DNA from: Eudoraea sp.
GTDB lineage: Bacteria; Bacteroidota; Bacteroidia; Flavobacteriales; Flavobacteriaceae
Direction of reading: 5' to 3'
Assembly: GCA_024642325.1 (NCBI GenBank)
Contig: JAHEBI010000133.1
Location: 1 to 6,889 of the forward strand
DNA length: 6,889 nt
Part shown: positions 5,960 through 6,889 of the stretch, piece by piece
How the letters are laid out: each line of letters opens with the position of its first letter
Numbering within the stretch: the stretch's first letter is position 1
Notes under the pieces: generated by a model
The model's database searches: none
Told to the model about the DNA's origin: nothing
What the model saw: the letters and a program-made list of their open reading frames with translations, nothing else
Made by a program: the position numbers and the translations under genes

Positions 5960-6127
5960 ATGCTATTGAGGTACAAATGGGGTACAAATGAGTTGCAAAT
6001 CTGTGAACTAGAGAATTATAAACTAGATAATAAAAAGTCTCTTAGCTTGTATATTGTAAGAAAAAACGATATATTAGGTGGTATAACACTACAAGTTCAT
6101 ACTAAGTGGTATAATGACATAAAATAG
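5960..6127 (+). CDS. Possible small ORF of 55 codons, unknown function
   Basis: ATG at 5960, just after an in-frame TAA (5954-5956), opens 55 codons ending at TAG 6125-6127. The peptide begins MLLRYKWGTNELQ and ends ITLQVHTKWYNDIK, with a charged middle; no domain, signal peptide or family is recognised. It is AT-rich like the local background, unlike the GC-rich gene 6 nt downstream, although both are in the same frame. It contains the three 11-bp DNA repeats (5969-6001), whose period is not a multiple of three, so they are not a protein repeat. It may be a small gene, the stump of a gene broken when the downstream segment arrived, or chance. Confidence 0.3.
   Translation: MLLRYKWGTNELQICELENYKLDNKKSLSLYIVRKNDILGGITLQVHTKWYNDIK
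5969..6001. repeat. Three tandem 11-bp repeats
   Basis: AGGTACAAATG (5969-5979), GGGTACAAATG (5980-5990) and AGTTGCAAATC (5991-6001) follow each other without gaps. The first two differ at one base; the third is diverged. An 11-bp period is about one helical turn, as in iterons or tandem regulator sites. They lie 133-165 bp upstream of the GC-rich gene. Confidence 0.5.
6078..6115 (+). promoter_or_regulatory. Duplicated extended -10 motif upstream of the GC-rich gene
   Basis: GTGGTATAA occurs at 6078-6086 and 6106-6114, 28 bp apart. The second copy reads TGGTATAAT (6107-6115), a perfect extended -10 element of the sigma-70 type found in Proteobacteria and others, though not the Bacteroidota -7 box. 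No good -35 is seen. A start near 6122 would leave about 12 nt before the ATG at 6134. Confidence 0.35.
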
Positions 6128-6133
6128 TAAGTT

Positions 6134-6685
6134 ATGGAACCTATAGATCTCGCCAAACTCGCACCGGACCATTTGACAAAGGCTATTGCTGAATCGGATG
6201 GTCAGACAGTAACCGTTTCTGGCTATGTACGAAGCACTGACAAAGCTACAATCTCAATTTGCATGAACCGGACGAGTCGTTCATACACCGAGTACCCACG
6301 TTCGTCTGTCGTGGCGGCTTTCAGAGACGACGAAGAGTCAACGAAAGTAACACTTCTGGTTGCGAGTGATGCCGAGGTAAGAATCGTCAGGCATGCTCGG
6401 GCTAGTGAGAGTTACGGAGCGTGGGCATGTGGATATCCGGACATCGGCGTTCAAGAGGCACGCCCCTTAGGCTCTATTCATCCTGCGCTTGCAGCATTGG
6501 CCGCAGAGATGCGGGCCGTCAAGGACTTTCTGAAAAAGAGTTCGGACAGACTGAAGTGCGACCTGAAGCGACATGATAATATAATCGAGGGGAAAGATCC
6601 TGAGAAAACCGCCCTCGAATACCGAAACTGCCTAAGCGGCTTCCCACCTGAGGACCCAAATATTCCTTTTGGCCGTCCCCTCTAG
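6134..6685 (+). CDS. GC-rich hypothetical protein, probably horizontally acquired
   Basis: I do not recognise this 183-residue protein. Residues 20-90 look beta-rich (TVTVSGYVRS at 25-34, KVTLLVASDAEVRIV at 71-85) and could form a small barrel or OB-like fold; residues 116-148 look alpha-helical and amphipathic with many Lys and Arg; the end is proline-rich (PPEDPNIPFGRPL). No signal peptide or membrane segment is seen, so it is likely cytoplasmic. ATG at 6134 is fixed by an in-frame TAA at 6128-6130; no Shine-Dalgarno sequence is visible. The coding region is about half G+C, with codons such as CGG, GCC and CTC, against roughly one third or less in the gaps on both sides, and the change is abrupt at both gene ends. 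That pattern, and a start-to-stop frame with no decay, suggests a recent transfer of a functional gene. No integrase, transposase or terminal repeats were found nearby. Confidence 0.65.
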   Translation: MEPIDLAKLAPDHLTKAIAESDGQTVTVSGYVRSTDKATISICMNRTSRSYTEYPRSSVVAAFRDDEESTKVTLLVASDAEVRIVRHARASESYGAWACGYPDIGVQEARPLGSIHPALAALAAEMRAVKDFLKKSSDRLKCDLKRHDNIIEGKDPEKTALEYRNCLSGFPPEDPNIPFGRPL

Positions 6686-6744
6686 ATGGAAAAATGTAGA
6701 CTCAACGAGCCAAGTTGGCAAAATAATTTGGATTGTTTTAAGCG

Positions 6745-6885
6745 TTAATTGCAAGAAACTTCTTCGCCTATAAAACTAATGCTATAAGGAGTTATTTTCG
6801 TTGTCAGCTACTTTTTTAAATATCTATCCACAACTACTTCTGTGAGTCCTTTCCAGTTTTCAAATGATGATTTTGTCCATACTAT
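6745..6885 (-). pseudogene. Possible gene fragment with an internal stop
   Basis: On the minus strand one frame reads IVWTKSSFENWKGLTEVV and DRYLKK, a TAG (6810-6808), then LTTKITPYSISFIGEEVSCN to TAA at 6747-6745. The residues look protein-like, but an in-frame TAA sits at 6888-6886, no start is present and no family is recognised. It may be the end of a decayed gene, or chance. Confidence 0.2.
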
Positions 6886-6889
6886 TTAG

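Noticed and set aside
6686..6810. Integron attC-like site after the GC-rich gene
   Set aside because: ACTCAAC fits the RYYYAAC core, but no matching GTTRRRY partner or long inverted arms were found downstream.

Overview
The window suggests an AT-rich member of the Bacteroidota. The signs are a pyruvate, phosphate dikinase start without a Shine-Dalgarno sequence, a LamG-type domain protein of the kind common in that phylum, and a near-ideal Bacteroidota promoter (TTG, 20 nt, TAAATTTG) upstream of that gene. Genus cannot be read from this sequence. Gene density is low for a bacterium. There are five well-supported or likely protein genes, one of them cut by the left edge, separated by long AT-rich gaps. 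No rRNA, tRNA, CRISPR array, intact insertion sequence or complete mobile element was seen.

Layout: (1) 1-1002, minus: the first 334 residues of pyruvate, phosphate dikinase. (2) 1003-1741: a 739-nt divergent gap with two N6-spaced inverted repeats near the dikinase start. (3) 1742-2410, plus: a NeuD/PglD-like hexapeptide acyltransferase. (4) 2480-3060, minus: a decayed higBA toxin-antitoxin pair in classical toxin-antitoxin order with a 4-nt junction. It becomes visible only when all three frames are read together, and a duplicated palindrome that may be its old operator lies beyond its toxin end. (5) 3268-4359, plus: a membrane-anchored methyltransferase with an N-terminal zinc ribbon. (6) 4683-5369, minus: a LamG-like domain protein. 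Its upstream region has a promoter, three activator-like repeats at about 21-bp spacing and an in-frame 33-codon leader ORF ending in a single stop. (7) 5960-6127, plus: a possible 55-codon ORF. (8) 6134-6685, plus: a hypothetical gene whose GC content (about half) is sharply above its surroundings, probably recent foreign DNA.

The genes do not form an obvious pathway or operon. Mixed orientations, large gaps, a dead toxin-antitoxin module and a compositional island look like an accessory region next to a core metabolic gene (ppdK). I found no convincing new multi-gene system. The most informative observations are the reconstructed higBA relic, the repeat array upstream of the LamG gene, the zinc-ribbon/transmembrane/methyltransferase architecture and the GC-rich orphan.
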